Notes: generated from the letters alone by a model not told the origin. 64,000 nucleotides of DNA from Nonomuraea typhae (GCF_009760925.1 NZ_VRLV01000001.1:434001-498000), one strand, 5' to 3'. Positions 10,640 to 18,714 are shown, counted from the stretch's first letter. Made by a program: numbers and translations.

Positions 10640-11741
10640 CGTGCTTCCGGAGATCATGCGCTGGTGGCGCTCGGGGCTGGAGTTCGGGCTGGCCACGGTG
10701 GTGAGCACGTTCAGCAGCGCGCCCCGGCCGCCGGGCGCCTCCATGGCCGTGCACGGCGAGGAGGTCGTGGGCAGCGTCTCCGGCGGCTGCGTCGAGGGCG
10801 CGGTCTTCGAGCTGGCCGCTGCGGCCGAGGCGCCCCTGCTGCAGAGGTACGGCGTGAGCGACGACGACGCCTTCGCCGTGGGACTCACCTGCGGCGGCAT
10901 CATCGACATCCTCATCGAGCCCGTCTCCGCCGCGACCTTTCCCGAACTGGGCGACATCTACGCCTCCGTCCAGGCGCACGAGCCGGTCGCCGTGGCCACC
11001 GTCGTCGGCGGCCCCGGCGTCATGGGCGCCCGCCGGGTCATCTGGCCGGATCGCACCTCGGGCAGCCTCGGCCTGGAGCGCCTCGACCAGGCCGTGGACG
11101 ACGACGCCCGCGGCATGCTGGCCCAGGGGCTGACCGGCATCCGGCGCTATGGCGGCCAGGGCGAGCGCCGCCTGGACGACCTGCCGGTCTTCGTGCAGAG
11201 CTTCGCGCCGCCGCCGCGCATGCTGGTCTTCGGCGCCATCGACTTCGCCGCCGCGGTCGCCCGCGTCGGCAAGTTCCTCGGCTACCACGTCACCGTGTGC
11301 GACGCCCGGCCCGTCTTCGCCACGTCGAAACGTTTTCCCGACGCCGACGAGGTGGTCGTGAAGTGGCCGCACGACTACCTGGCCACTCAGACGGTGGACG
11401 AGCGCACGGTCATCTGCGTGCTGACCCACGACCCCAAGTTCGACGTGCCGCTGCTGGAACTGGCCCTGCGCGCCGGCGCCGGGTACGTCGGGGCGATGGG
11501 CTCGCGCCGTACCCACGAGGACCGCCTCGAGCGGCTGCGCGAGAGCGGCCTCACCGACGCCGAACTGGCCGGCCTCCGCTCGCCCATCGGCCTCGACCTC
11601 GGCGCCCGCACCCCCGAGGAGACCGCGGTCTCCATCGCCGCCGAGCTCATCCAGCTCCGGTGGGGCGGGTCGGGCCGGCCGCTGACCGAGACTCGTGGAC
11701 GCATTCACGGATGGGTAGACGATCGTCATGAAACGTTCTAA
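10632..11741 (+). CDS. XdhC/CoxI-family molybdenum hydroxylase maturation factor
   Basis: A 369-residue protein with an N-terminal XdhC/CoxI domain (STFSSAPRPPGASMAV and GSVSGGCVEGAVFE, with the conserved Cys). Its C-terminal Rossmann-like domain shows MLVFGAIDFAAAVARVG and GAMGSRRTHEDRL. XdhC proteins bind molybdenum cofactor and deliver the sulfurated form to xanthine dehydrogenase-type apoenzymes. It overlaps coxE by 8 bp and the next gene by 14 bp. Confidence 0.88.
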   Translation: MRDVLPEIMRWWRSGLEFGLATVVSTFSSAPRPPGASMAVHGEEVVGSVSGGCVEGAVFELAAAAEAPLLQRYGVSDDDAFAVGLTCGGIIDILIEPVSAATFPELGDIYASVQAHEPVAVATVVGGPGVMGARRVIWPDRTSGSLGLERLDQAVDDDARGMLAQGLTGIRRYGGQGERRLDDLPVFVQSFAPPPRMLVFGAIDFAAAVARVGKFLGYHVTVCDARPVFATSKRFPDADEVVVKWPHDYLATQTVDERTVICVLTHDPKFDVPLLELALRAGAGYVGAMGSRRTHEDRLERLRESGLTDAELAGLRSPIGLDLGARTPEETAVSIAAELIQLRWGGSGRPLTETRGRIHGWVDDRHETF

Positions 11742-12306
11742 CGTCGCCGGCCTGCTGCTCGCCGCCGGGCGCGGCGCGCGGCTCGGGACGCCCAAGGCGC
11801 TCGTGGAGTACGAGGGCGAGCGGCTGGTGGACCGCGGGGTCCGGCTGCTGGAGACCGGCGGCTGCCACCCCGTCGTGGTCGTGCTCGGGGCGGCGACCGT
11901 GCCGGTGCGCGGCGCCGTCGTGGTGCAGAACCCCTCGTGGCGGGACGGCATGGGCTCCTCGCTGCGCCTCGGGCTGGCCGCGCTGCCGCCCGGCGCGGAG
12001 GCGGTCGTGGTGGCGCTGGTCGACCAGCCCTTCGTGACGCCCGGCGCCGTGGCCGCGCTGATCGCCAGCGGGGCCGAGGTGGCCGTCGCGACGTACGGCG
12101 GGGCGCGGCGCAACCCGGTGCTGTTCAGCAGGGGGCACTTCGCCGAGGTGGCCGCGATGGCGGTCGGGGACGTGGGGGCGCGGCCGTTCCTGAAGGCATA
12201 TCCCGAGCTGATCACCGACGTGCCCTGCGACGGGCTCGGCAGCCCGGCCGACATCGACACGCCCGAGGACCTGAAACTGCTCGCGGTGTCAGGAGAGCCT
12301 GAGTGA
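11728..12306 (+). CDS. MobA-like nucleotidyltransferase (molybdenum cofactor cytidylyltransferase type)
   Basis: A 192-residue NTP-transferase with the signature LLLAAGRGARLGTPKALVEY. Other motifs are NPSWRDGMGSSLRLGLAAL, the ALVDQPF metal-binding Asp and RRNPVLFSRGHF. This group (MocA/CoxI-associated) attaches CMP to the cofactor for xanthine dehydrogenase-family enzymes. As last gene of the coxD-coxE-xdhC set it completes a cofactor maturation module. Its 3' end overlaps the convergent gene by 18 bp. Confidence 0.82.
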   Translation: MKRSNVAGLLLAAGRGARLGTPKALVEYEGERLVDRGVRLLETGGCHPVVVVLGAATVPVRGAVVVQNPSWRDGMGSSLRLGLAALPPGAEAVVVALVDQPFVTPGAVAALIASGAEVAVATYGGARRNPVLFSRGHFAEVAAMAVGDVGARPFLKAYPELITDVPCDGLGSPADIDTPEDLKLLAVSGEPE

Positions 12307-13179
12307 GGCCAGGGCCGCGCGGTGGTCGCTGCCCACGGCAGGGGCGACGCCCGCCCTGGTGGCGGTCATGCCCTTGTAGAGGATGTGGTCGGGCCGGGTG
12401 ACCGGGAACGACGACGGCCAGGTGAAGCCGAACCCGTCGCCCGCCTCACGCTGGGCGTCGCGCAGCGGCGGCGTCAGCCCGGACATGCCGCGGTCGGTCG
12501 TGGCGGTGTTGAGGTCGCCCATGAGCAGGATGCGCTTGCTGTCGTCCTTGTCGACCAGCTCGCGGGCGTGGGCCAGCGACTTGTCGCGGAAGGCGGTGTG
12601 CCCGGGGCGGGCCGAGGCCAGGTGCATGACGTAGACCGTGACCTTGCCCTTGGGCGTGTCGGCCACCGCCCGCAGCGCCCGCGGCCAGCCCATGCCGACG
12701 TCGAGCTTCTCCTGCCCGCTGAGCGGGAACCGGCTCCACAGGCCGACGGTTCCCACGGGGTACTTGTGGGGGAACATCCGGTCGAGCTGCCGGGCGGCCG
12801 GGCCGCCGGGGGTGAGCTCCTGGGCGGCGACCAGGTCGAGGCCGGAGGCGATCTTCCGCATGGCCTCGCCGGAGGCGTTGTTCCTGACGCCGACGTTCAC
12901 GGTGGCGACCTTGAGGTCGCTGGACCCGCCCGGCGGCGTCGCGAAGAAGGTCGAGGCGAACATCAGCGCCCACACCAGCCCCGGCACCAGCGCCGCGCCG
13001 GCGGCCACGAGTGAGCGTGCGAGCAACGCGAACAGCAGCAGCACCGGCACCGCCAGCCCCACCCAGGGCAGGAAGCTCTCCCAAATGGGGGTGAAACCCC
13101 CCATGGCCGGAAACAGCTTGTGTCCCGCGAGGGCCACGGCGACCAGGGCGGACACGGCGATGACGATCCGGCTCAGCAC
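12289..13179 (-). CDS. Membrane-anchored endonuclease/exonuclease/phosphatase family protein
   Basis: An EEP-fold hydrolase preceded by three hydrophobic segments (about residues 3-20, 30-47 and 50-73), then the catalytic domain outside the membrane. Fold motifs are VATVNVGV, LVAAQELTP (catalytic Glu), LLMGDLNTATTD, PDHILYKG and GSDHRAALASL. Such actinobacterial proteins are secreted or anchored nucleases or phosphodiesterases of unknown substrate. I chose GTG 13179 because TAGCCT (minus strand, 13192-13187) lies 7 nt upstream, which fits a leaderless start; an in-frame ATG at 13239 would lie upstream of that promoter. Confidence 0.8.
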   Translation of the reverse strand: MLSRIVIAVSALVAVALAGHKLFPAMGGFTPIWESFLPWVGLAVPVLLLFALLARSLVAAGAALVPGLVWALMFASTFFATPPGGSSDLKVATVNVGVRNNASGEAMRKIASGLDLVAAQELTPGGPAARQLDRMFPHKYPVGTVGLWSRFPLSGQEKLDVGMGWPRALRAVADTPKGKVTVYVMHLASARPGHTAFRDKSLAHARELVDKDDSKRILLMGDLNTATTDRGMSGLTPPLRDAQREAGDGFGFTWPSSFPVTRPDHILYKGMTATRAGVAPAVGSDHRAALASLRLS

Positions 13180-13231
13180 CTGCACCAGGCTAGCCGCTCG
13201 GAGGCCCCGGCGAGGACAGGCTAGGCTGGTG

Positions 13232-13246
13232 CCGAACATAGTTCGG
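13232..13246. promoter_or_regulatory. Inverted repeat CCGAAC-ATA-GTTCGG before the F420 oxidoreductase
   Basis: A 6-bp perfect dyad with a 3-bp centre lies 17 bp before ATG 13264 and 53 bp from the divergent gene start. Size and position suit a TetR- or GntR-type operator. TAGGCT (13222-13227) just upstream could be the -10 box. No regulator gene is adjacent. Confidence 0.4.
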
Positions 13247-13263
13247 TTACTAGGGAGTCCGGC

Positions 13264-14304
13264 ATGCGGATCGGTATGGCGCTCAACTACTCAGGCGGCT
13301 TCAAGGAGACGGTCGCCGAGCTGGCCGACTACGAGCGAGCCGGGCTCGACATCGTCTTCGTGGCCGAGGCGTACAGCTTCGACGCCGTCAGCCAGATGGG
13401 CTACATCGCCGCCAGGACCGAGCGCCTCGAGATCGCCTCCGGCATCCTGCCGATCTACTCGCGCACCCCGACCCTGCTGGCCATGACCGCGGCCGGCATG
13501 GACTACGTCTCCGACGGCCGGTTCACGCTGGGTCTCGGCGCCTCCGGGCCCCAGGTGATCGAGGGCTTCCACGGCGTGCCGTACACCGCGCCGCTGGGCC
13601 GTACCCGGGAGGTCGTCGAGATCTGCCGCCAGGTGTGGCGGCGCGAGCGGCTGACCTACGCCGGCAAGCACTACACCCTGCCGCTTCCTCCCGAGCAGGG
13701 CACCGGGCTGGGCAAGCCGCTGAAGCTCATCAACCATCCGGTACGGCCGCGCATCCCGATCGTGGTGGCGGCCATCGGGCCCAAGAACGTCGAGCTCACC
13801 GCCGAGATCGCCGAGGGCTGGGAGCCGATCTTCTACGTGCCGGAGAAGGCCGGGGAGGTCTGGGGGCCGTCGCTGGCCGCCGGCCGGGCCCGTCGTGATC
13901 CGTCCCTCGGGCCCCTGGACACCATCGCGCAGGCCGCGCTCGCGATCGGCGACGACGTGCAGGGGCTGCTGGAGCTGGGGCGGGGGATGGCCGCCCTGTA
14001 CATCGGCGGGATGGGGGCCAAGGGGCGCAACTTCTACAACGAGCTGGCCCGGCGCTACGGCTACGAGAAGGAGGCCGAGCAGATCCAGGACCTCTACCTC
14101 GAGGGCAAGAAGCAGGAGGCGGCGGCGCTGGTGCCGCAGGAGCTGCTGGAGAAGATGTCGCTCATCGGGTCGGAGGGGTTCGTCAGGGACCGGATCCAGG
14201 CGCTCAAGGAGTCGGGTGTCACGACGCTGAACGTGACGCCGCTGGCCGGCACGCATGAGGAGCGGTTGCGGCTGGTGGAGAAAGTGAGGGATCTGGCCGC
14301 CTGA
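13264..14304 (+). CDS. LLM-class F420-dependent oxidoreductase
   Basis: A 346-residue luciferase-like TIM barrel. It opens with MRIGMALNYSG and has the FVAEAYSFDAVSQMGYIA block, the GRFTLGLGASGPQVIEGFHG block typical of F420-using members, and IPIVVAAIGPKNVELTAEIAEGW-type motifs. F420-dependent members reduce or oxidise diverse alcohols, ketones and xenobiotics; the substrate is unknown. ATG 13264 follows AGGGAG (13252-13257) at good spacing. A strong hairpin terminator follows the stop, so the gene is probably transcribed alone. Confidence 0.88.
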   Translation: MRIGMALNYSGGFKETVAELADYERAGLDIVFVAEAYSFDAVSQMGYIAARTERLEIASGILPIYSRTPTLLAMTAAGMDYVSDGRFTLGLGASGPQVIEGFHGVPYTAPLGRTREVVEICRQVWRRERLTYAGKHYTLPLPPEQGTGLGKPLKLINHPVRPRIPIVVAAIGPKNVELTAEIAEGWEPIFYVPEKAGEVWGPSLAAGRARRDPSLGPLDTIAQAALAIGDDVQGLLELGRGMAALYIGGMGAKGRNFYNELARRYGYEKEAEQIQDLYLEGKKQEAAALVPQELLEKMSLIGSEGFVRDRIQALKESGVTTLNVTPLAGTHEERLRLVEKVRDLAA

Positions 14305-14312
14305 TCCCCTTT

Positions 14313-14344
14313 GGGGGCCCGCATATCCTGTGGGCCCCCTTTTG
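14313..14344 (+). terminator. Rho-independent terminator after the F420 oxidoreductase
   Basis: GGGGGCCCGCA and TGTGGGCCCCC pair (one G-U) around a TATCC loop and are followed by TTTTG. It lies 9 bp after the stop at 14304. Confidence 0.85.
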
Positions 14345-14432
14345 CTTGTGTGAGGGAGGTCACCCTGTTTGCCGGGAATACGGCGAAATATGGCATGTGT
14401 TGTGAAATTTCGTGAGGTTTTCGGTAGTCATC

Positions 14433-14495
14433 GTGTGGCTCGTGGAGCGGCTGCACATCGACCTGTGCCGCGTGACGGGTACGAGCTGTCGCTGA
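14433..14495 (+). CDS. Cys-containing leader peptide upstream of the DAACS symporter
   Basis: A 20-codon ORF from GTG 14433 to TGA 14493-14495 encodes VWLVERLHIDLCRVTGTSCR; GTG 14442 would give a shorter form. The core RLHIDLCRV...C resembles the short leader peptides often annotated before sulfur and transport genes in actinomycetes, as I recall them. Translation past the two Cys codons could sense cysteine supply and govern downstream structures: hairpins at GCGCT...AGCGC just after the stop and GGTGTGCC...GGCATGCC near 14544-14562. The symporter starts 91 bp downstream. Confidence 0.6.
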   Translation: MWLVERLHIDLCRVTGTSCR

Positions 14496-14585
14496 TCGCG
14501 CTCGTCCAGCGCTAGATCGCCACTCACCCCTTTCCTCCTTCTCGGTGTGCCTTCGGCATGCCGCAAACTCCGGAGTCTTCCTCAC

Positions 14586-15881
14586 GTGAAGAGATTCAGC
14601 TTCTCCTTGCAGCTGCTCGCCGGCCTCGTGGCCGGCATCGGCCTCGGATTCGTCGCCAAGATTTGGGACGTCTCCTGGCTGGCGGAAACCCTGACCCAGG
14701 TCGGCAAGATCTTCGTCCAGCTCCTGAAGCTGGCCGTGCCGCCGCTGGTGTTCACCGCCGTCCTGGTCAGCGTCGCCAACCTCCGCAACGTCAACGGCGC
14801 CGCGCGGCTGGCCTCCAAGACCCTGTTCTGGTTCCTGGTCACGGGCTTCCTCTCGGTCGCCTTCGCCATCGGCCTCGGGCTCGTCATCAACCCCGGCCAG
14901 GGCGTCACCCTCGACACCAGCACCGCCAAGGCCGTCGACACCGAGGGCGCCGGCACCTGGCTCGACTTCGTGACCGGCATCATCCCGACCAACATCGTCA
15001 CGGCCTTCACCGAGCTGAACGTGCTCCAGATCGTCTTCCTGGGCGTCGTCCTCGGCGCGGCCGCGCTCGCGATCGGCGACAAGGCCGAGCCGTTCCTCAA
15101 CCTCAGCCGCTCGGTCCTCGAACTCGTCCAGAAGGCCCTGTGGTGGGTCATCCGCCTGGCCCCGATCGGCACCGCCGGCCTCATCGGCAAGGCCGTCGCC
15201 ACCTACGGCTGGGACCTCCTCGCGCCGCTCGCCAAGTTCTCGGCCGGCGTCTACATCGGCTGCTTCATCGTCCTGCTGGCGATCTACCCGACCCTGCTCG
15301 CGGTCTTCGGCAAGGTCAACCCGCTCCGCTTCTACCGCAACACCTGGCCCGCCATCGAGCTGGCCTTCGTCTCCCGCTCCTCCGTCGGCACGCTCCCGCT
15401 CACCCAGCGCGTCACCGTCGAGCGCAACGGCGTGGACCGCGACTACGCCTCCTTCGCCGTCCCGTTCGGCGCCACCACCAAGATGGACGGCTGCGCCTCG
15501 GTCTACCCGGCGCTGGCCGCGATCTTCGTCGCGCAGGTGTTCAACGTGCCGCTGGGCGTCGGCGACTACCTGCTGATCGCGTTCGTCTCCGTGGTCGGCT
15601 CGGCCGCCACCGCCGGCCTGACCGGCGCCATCGTCATGCTGACCCTGACGCTGAGCACGCTCGGGCTGCCCCTCGAGGGCGTCGGCCTCCTGCTGGCGAT
15701 CGACCCCATCCTGGACATGATCCGCACCGCGACCAACGTCGCCGGCCAGGCGGTCGTCCCGGTGCTGGTCGCCCGCTCCGAGGGCCGCCTGGACGAGGCC
15801 GTCTTCAACACCCCGCCCCAGCCTCTCGACGAGGCCCCGGCCGCCAAGCCGATCCCCACTCCGGAACCGGCCACGGCCTGA
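14586..15881 (+). CDS. Dicarboxylate/amino acid:cation symporter (DAACS/GltP fold), TcyP-like
   Basis: A 431-residue membrane protein of the glutamate-transporter fold. The serine-rich tip SRSSVGTLPLTQ and the TM7/TM8 substrate motifs are present. TM7 reads GATTKMDGCASVYPA, where most members have NMDGT: a Lys (299) replaces the Na1-ligand Asn. TM8 reads DMIRTATNVAGQ (377-388): the substrate-binding Asp, Arg and Asn are kept, but the Na1 ligand Asp is Gln. The GCA-YPA run reminds me of TcyP cystine carriers. A two-Cys leader peptide upstream supports cystine or another sulfur amino acid, though dicarboxylates or glutamate remain possible. GTG 14586 has GGAG 10 nt upstream. The C-terminal tail is Pro/Ala-rich. 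Confidence 0.85.
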   Translation: MKRFSFSLQLLAGLVAGIGLGFVAKIWDVSWLAETLTQVGKIFVQLLKLAVPPLVFTAVLVSVANLRNVNGAARLASKTLFWFLVTGFLSVAFAIGLGLVINPGQGVTLDTSTAKAVDTEGAGTWLDFVTGIIPTNIVTAFTELNVLQIVFLGVVLGAAALAIGDKAEPFLNLSRSVLELVQKALWWVIRLAPIGTAGLIGKAVATYGWDLLAPLAKFSAGVYIGCFIVLLAIYPTLLAVFGKVNPLRFYRNTWPAIELAFVSRSSVGTLPLTQRVTVERNGVDRDYASFAVPFGATTKMDGCASVYPALAAIFVAQVFNVPLGVGDYLLIAFVSVVGSAATAGLTGAIVMLTLTLSTLGLPLEGVGLLLAIDPILDMIRTATNVAGQAVVPVLVARSEGRLDEAVFNTPPQPLDEAPAAKPIPTPEPATA

Positions 15882-15892
15882 CCTGCGCCGAT

Positions 15893-15923
15893 ACCCGGCC
15901 GTGAACCTTCACGGCCGGGTTTG
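15893..15923 (+). terminator. Rho-independent terminator after the symporter gene
   Basis: ACCCGGCCGTGA (15893-15904) pairs perfectly with TCACGGCCGGGT (15909-15920) and is followed by TTTG. It starts 11 bp after the symporter stop. Confidence 0.8.
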
Positions 15924-16055
15924 CCCACGGCGCGGCGGCTTCGCGGCCGGGTTGCCTATGGCCCGGCAGCTTCGCGGCCGGTTGCTTACGGCGCGGCAGC
16001 TTCGCGGCCGGGTTGCCTTCCGGAACCTTCACGGCCGGGTTGCCTCTGGGCCGGA
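15908..16055. repeat. Degenerate tandem repeat, about 30 bp x 5, seeded by the terminator arm
   Basis: Five imperfect units start with CTTC(A/G)CGGCCGGGTTGCC and differ mainly in the second half. The conserved part equals the right arm of the terminator hairpin just upstream, so the array looks like an expansion of that arm. It fills most of the 207-bp gap between the convergent symporter and rhaB genes. No coding evidence. Confidence 0.7.
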
Positions 16056-16076
16056 CGCTGCACGGCTTGCCGTCTC

Positions 16077-16104
16077 GGGCGGGAAGTCCTAAGGCTTCCC
16101 GCCC
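16077..16104. terminator. Hairpin at the 3' end of rhaB
   Basis: GGGCGGGAAG (16077-16086) and CTTCCCGCCC (16095-16104) form a perfect 10-bp stem over an 8-nt loop that includes the rhaB stop codon. No U-tract on either strand, so it may act as an intrinsic-like terminator or a 3'-end stabiliser for the two convergent transcripts. Confidence 0.55.
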
Positions 16105-17516
16105 TTCGCGTCGTCCAGCCGCGCCTGCGCCTCCGCCCAGCCGCTGGTGTCCTGCGCGTGGAAGGTCTCCAGCCGCTGCGTTCCGGCCACCAGCGCGCGC
16201 AGGTCGCCGGAGACGCCGGCCGTACGGGCCTGAACCATGATGTTGCCCAGCGCCGTCGCCTCGGCCGGCCCGGCGACGACGGGCAGGCCGCAGGCGTCCG
16301 CGGTGAGCTGGCACAGCAGGCGGTTGCGAGCACCCCCGCCCAGCAGATGGACGACCTCAACGCGGTGCCCGGAAAGTCGTGTGGCGTCCTGTACGGCGGC
16401 GCGGTGAGCCAGGGCGAGGCTCTCCAGAATGCACCGGACCGTCTCCGGCGGAGTGGACGGCTCGGGCTGACCGGCGTCCCGGCACGCGGCGGCGATGCGG
16501 CCGGGCATGCCGCCGGGGGCCAGGAACGCGGGGTCGGCCGCATCGACCAGCGACCGAAGCCTGGGCACTCGGGCAGCGGCCTCCAGAAGACCGGGCAGAT
16601 CCGGCGAACCCCATGCGGCCAGGCACTCCTGGAGAAGCCACAGCCCCATCACGTTACGCAGGTACCGCGTGGTTCCCCCCAGTCCCACCTCGTTCGTGAA
16701 ATTTCCGGTACGGCTGGCCGCGCTCAGCACCGGCTCCCGGAGCTCCACCCCCACCAGCGACCACGTGCCGCACGAGATGTAGGCGAACGATTCATTCGTG
16801 GCCGGGGCGGCGGCCACGGCCGAGGCGGTGTCGTGCGAGGCGACCGCCACGACGTCGGCCTTCCAGGCGGGAAAGGGGAGGCCGGCCTCCGGGGAACAGG
16901 CCGGGTTCAGCGGCCCGATCGCGGTACCGGGGTGCCGGAGGGGCGGAAGGATGCGGGACGGGATGTTCAGGGCACCGGTCAGCGACTCGGACCAGGTACG
17001 GGTGCGGACGTCCAGCAATCCGGTGGTGGAGGCGTTGGTGATCTCCGCTCCGCGTTCGCCGGTCAGCCAGTAGGCGATCAGGTCGGGGATCAGGAGCATG
17101 GTCGCGGCGCCGGTGAGGTCGTCGGCCATGAGCTGGAAGACGGTGTTGATCGGATGGGGCTGAAGCCCGGACGCCTCGTACAGTCCCGCCGCTCCCAGCC
17201 GCTGGAGAGCCAGGGCCCGGGTCTCGGCGGTACGCCCGTCCCGATAGCAAACCGGCTCCCGCAGGAGGCGACCATCGTCTCCCAGCAGCCCGTAGTCCAC
17301 GCCCCAGGAGTCGACGCCGATCGAATCCACCGGTCCGGCGTGCTGCAGGCCGTACAGGATTTCACGAAATATCCGGCGCACATCCCATCGCAACGCCCCG
17401 TCCCGCACCGACGCGCCATTCGAGAACCGATGAACCTCGGTCAGGCGCAGCGACTCGTCCCCGACGATGACACGCCCGCTGGAGGCGCCCAGATCGACAG
17501 CGGCGAAACGCGTCAT
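16089..17516 (-). CDS. rhaB: Rhamnulokinase
   Basis: A 475-residue FGGY-family sugar kinase that phosphorylates L-rhamnulose at O1. Rhamnulokinase-type motifs are AAVDLGASSGRVIVG at the N-terminus (phosphate 1), GVDSWGVDYGLL, ASHDTASAVAA, ISCGTWSLVG and the adenosine motif HLLGGGARNRLLCQLTADA. ATG 17516 is coupled to a mini-ORF upstream by an ATGA overlap. It lies downstream of, and on the same strand as, the LacI gene (183-bp gap) and back-to-back with rhaI-rhaD, which supply the next steps. Confidence 0.93.
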   Translation of the reverse strand: MTRFAAVDLGASSGRVIVGDESLRLTEVHRFSNGASVRDGALRWDVRRIFREILYGLQHAGPVDSIGVDSWGVDYGLLGDDGRLLREPVCYRDGRTAETRALALQRLGAAGLYEASGLQPHPINTVFQLMADDLTGAATMLLIPDLIAYWLTGERGAEITNASTTGLLDVRTRTWSESLTGALNIPSRILPPLRHPGTAIGPLNPACSPEAGLPFPAWKADVVAVASHDTASAVAAAPATNESFAYISCGTWSLVGVELREPVLSAASRTGNFTNEVGLGGTTRYLRNVMGLWLLQECLAAWGSPDLPGLLEAAARVPRLRSLVDAADPAFLAPGGMPGRIAAACRDAGQPEPSTPPETVRCILESLALAHRAAVQDATRLSGHRVEVVHLLGGGARNRLLCQLTADACGLPVVAGPAEATALGNIMVQARTAGVSGDLRALVAGTQRLETFHAQDTSGWAEAQARLDDAKGGKP

Positions 17517-17542
17517 CGACGTGCATCCCGGTACGTGGCCAT
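17513..17542 (-). CDS. Candidate 9-codon upstream ORF coupled to rhaB
   Basis: ATG 17542 to TGA 17515-17513 encodes MATYRDARR. An AGGAG site (minus strand, 17555-17551) lies 8 nt before its ATG. Its stop overlaps the rhaB start as ATGA. rhaB itself has no clear ribosome site, so ribosomes ending this ORF may reinitiate on rhaB. The peptide is too short for homology; this rests on layout only. Confidence 0.4.
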   Translation of the reverse strand: MATYRDARR

Positions 17543-17699
17543 CGGAGGGACTCCTAGGGGTCGTTTCATGGGCATGGCCTCCTGTAGATCGTGATCGTCC
17601 TCATGCGGATGCCGCGCCCGGCCACGCGTCATCTCCACCAACCTGCGCTCTCCACCCCTCACGGACGGTCGCCGCAGAGGGAGGACGGTGAGGCGGGGG

Positions 17700-18677
17700 T
17701 CATCGGGTGGACTCCCGCACGATCAGTTCCGGTTGGAAGACGATCTGCTGGTGGGCATGGGCGGTGGGGCGGTCGCACTCGTCCAGGAGGAGCTCGGTGG
17801 CGACTCGGCCCAGTTGATGGGTGGGCTGGCGGATGGAGGTGAGGGAGACGGCCGAGGCGGAGGCGAAGTCGATGTCGTCGTACCCCATCAGTGCCACGTC
17901 GTCCGGGACGTGGACGCCGGCCTGGAGCAGGCCCCTCAGGACGCCCAGGGCCAGGAGGTCGTTGGCGCAGAAGACGGCGTCGGGTATGCCGGTGCGCAGG
18001 AGGTCGAGGGCGGCCTGTTCGCCGGCGCGGGCGGTCATCTCGGGCATCTGGTGAAGGCGGAGTGAGCCGGGGAAAGTGCTCGAGGCGCCGTCGAAGCGGT
18101 CCTGGCACTGGCGGATGGTCAGCGGGCCCGAGACGTACGCGATCGAGGTGGCGCCGCCCTTCAGCAGGTGGTGGATGGCCAGCTTGCCGCCGACCACGTC
18201 GTTGACCGACACGGCGCACTGGTCGGTGCGGTGGGGCGGATGGTCGACCAGGACGACGTTGATGCCACGGGCGCGCAGCCGGTCCAGGCGGGCGGGGTCC
18301 TCGTCGGACGGGGTGATGAGCACGCCGCGGACCCGCTGTTCGGCCAGGACCTGGAGGTTGCGTTCCTCCTTGGCGCGCGAGCCCGAGGAGTTGCCCAGGA
18401 TGACGGCGTAGCCCAGCGCGCTGGCGGTCTCCTCGACCCCGGCGGCGACGTCGGTGAAGAACGGGTTGCCGATGTCGATCACCGACAGGCCGATCGTCCG
18501 GCTGTATCCGGCGCGCAGGGTCGAGGCCGAGCCGTGCCGGACGAAACCGAGCTCGTCGATGGCCGCCTCCACGCGGGTGCGCGTCGAGGCGGAGACCTTG
18601 GCGGGCCGGTTGAGGACGTTCGAGACGGTGCCGGGGGAGACTCCGGCCCGTTCGGCGACCTCTTTGATGTTCACCAC
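17700..18677 (-). CDS. LacI-family regulator of the rhamnose locus
   Basis: A 325-residue LacI/GalR protein. The HTH is at residues 1-25 (NIKEVAERAGVSPGTVSNVL), followed by the hinge helix (STRTRVEAAIDELGF) and a periplasmic-binding-like effector domain with SVIDIGNPFFTDVAAGVEE and LMGYDDIDFASASAVSLTS. The ligand is probably rhamnose, rhamnulose or their phosphates, by context. GTG 18677 lies 8 nt after TTTAAT (minus strand, 18691-18686), a likely leaderless start; GTG 18674 is an alternative. One of the two operators overlaps this -10 box, so the gene should repress itself. Confidence 0.9.
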   Translation of the reverse strand: MVNIKEVAERAGVSPGTVSNVLNRPAKVSASTRTRVEAAIDELGFVRHGSASTLRAGYSRTIGLSVIDIGNPFFTDVAAGVEETASALGYAVILGNSSGSRAKEERNLQVLAEQRVRGVLITPSDEDPARLDRLRARGINVVLVDHPPHRTDQCAVSVNDVVGGKLAIHHLLKGGATSIAYVSGPLTIRQCQDRFDGASSTFPGSLRLHQMPEMTARAGEQAALDLLRTGIPDAVFCANDLLALGVLRGLLQAGVHVPDDVALMGYDDIDFASASAVSLTSIRQPTHQLGRVATELLLDECDRPTAHAHQQIVFQPELIVRESTR

Positions 18678-18686
18678 GAGACCTGA

Positions 18687-18700
18687 TTAAAACGTATCAA
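18687..18700. promoter_or_regulatory. LacI-type operator 1
   Basis: TTAAAACGTATCAA is a CG-centred imperfect palindrome of LacI-family type. It overlaps the -10 region of the LacI gene, so it would mediate autorepression. It matches operator 2 at 12 of 14 positions. Confidence 0.7.
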
Positions 18701-18714
18701 CTCCTGGACGGCAA

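Noticed and set aside
15901..16092. Short ORFs across the repeat array after the symporter
   Set aside because: They only translate the tandem repeat and terminator; no start signals.
17561..17569. TCGTTTCAT before rhaB as a LacI operator
   Set aside because: It matches only half the consensus and has no second arm.
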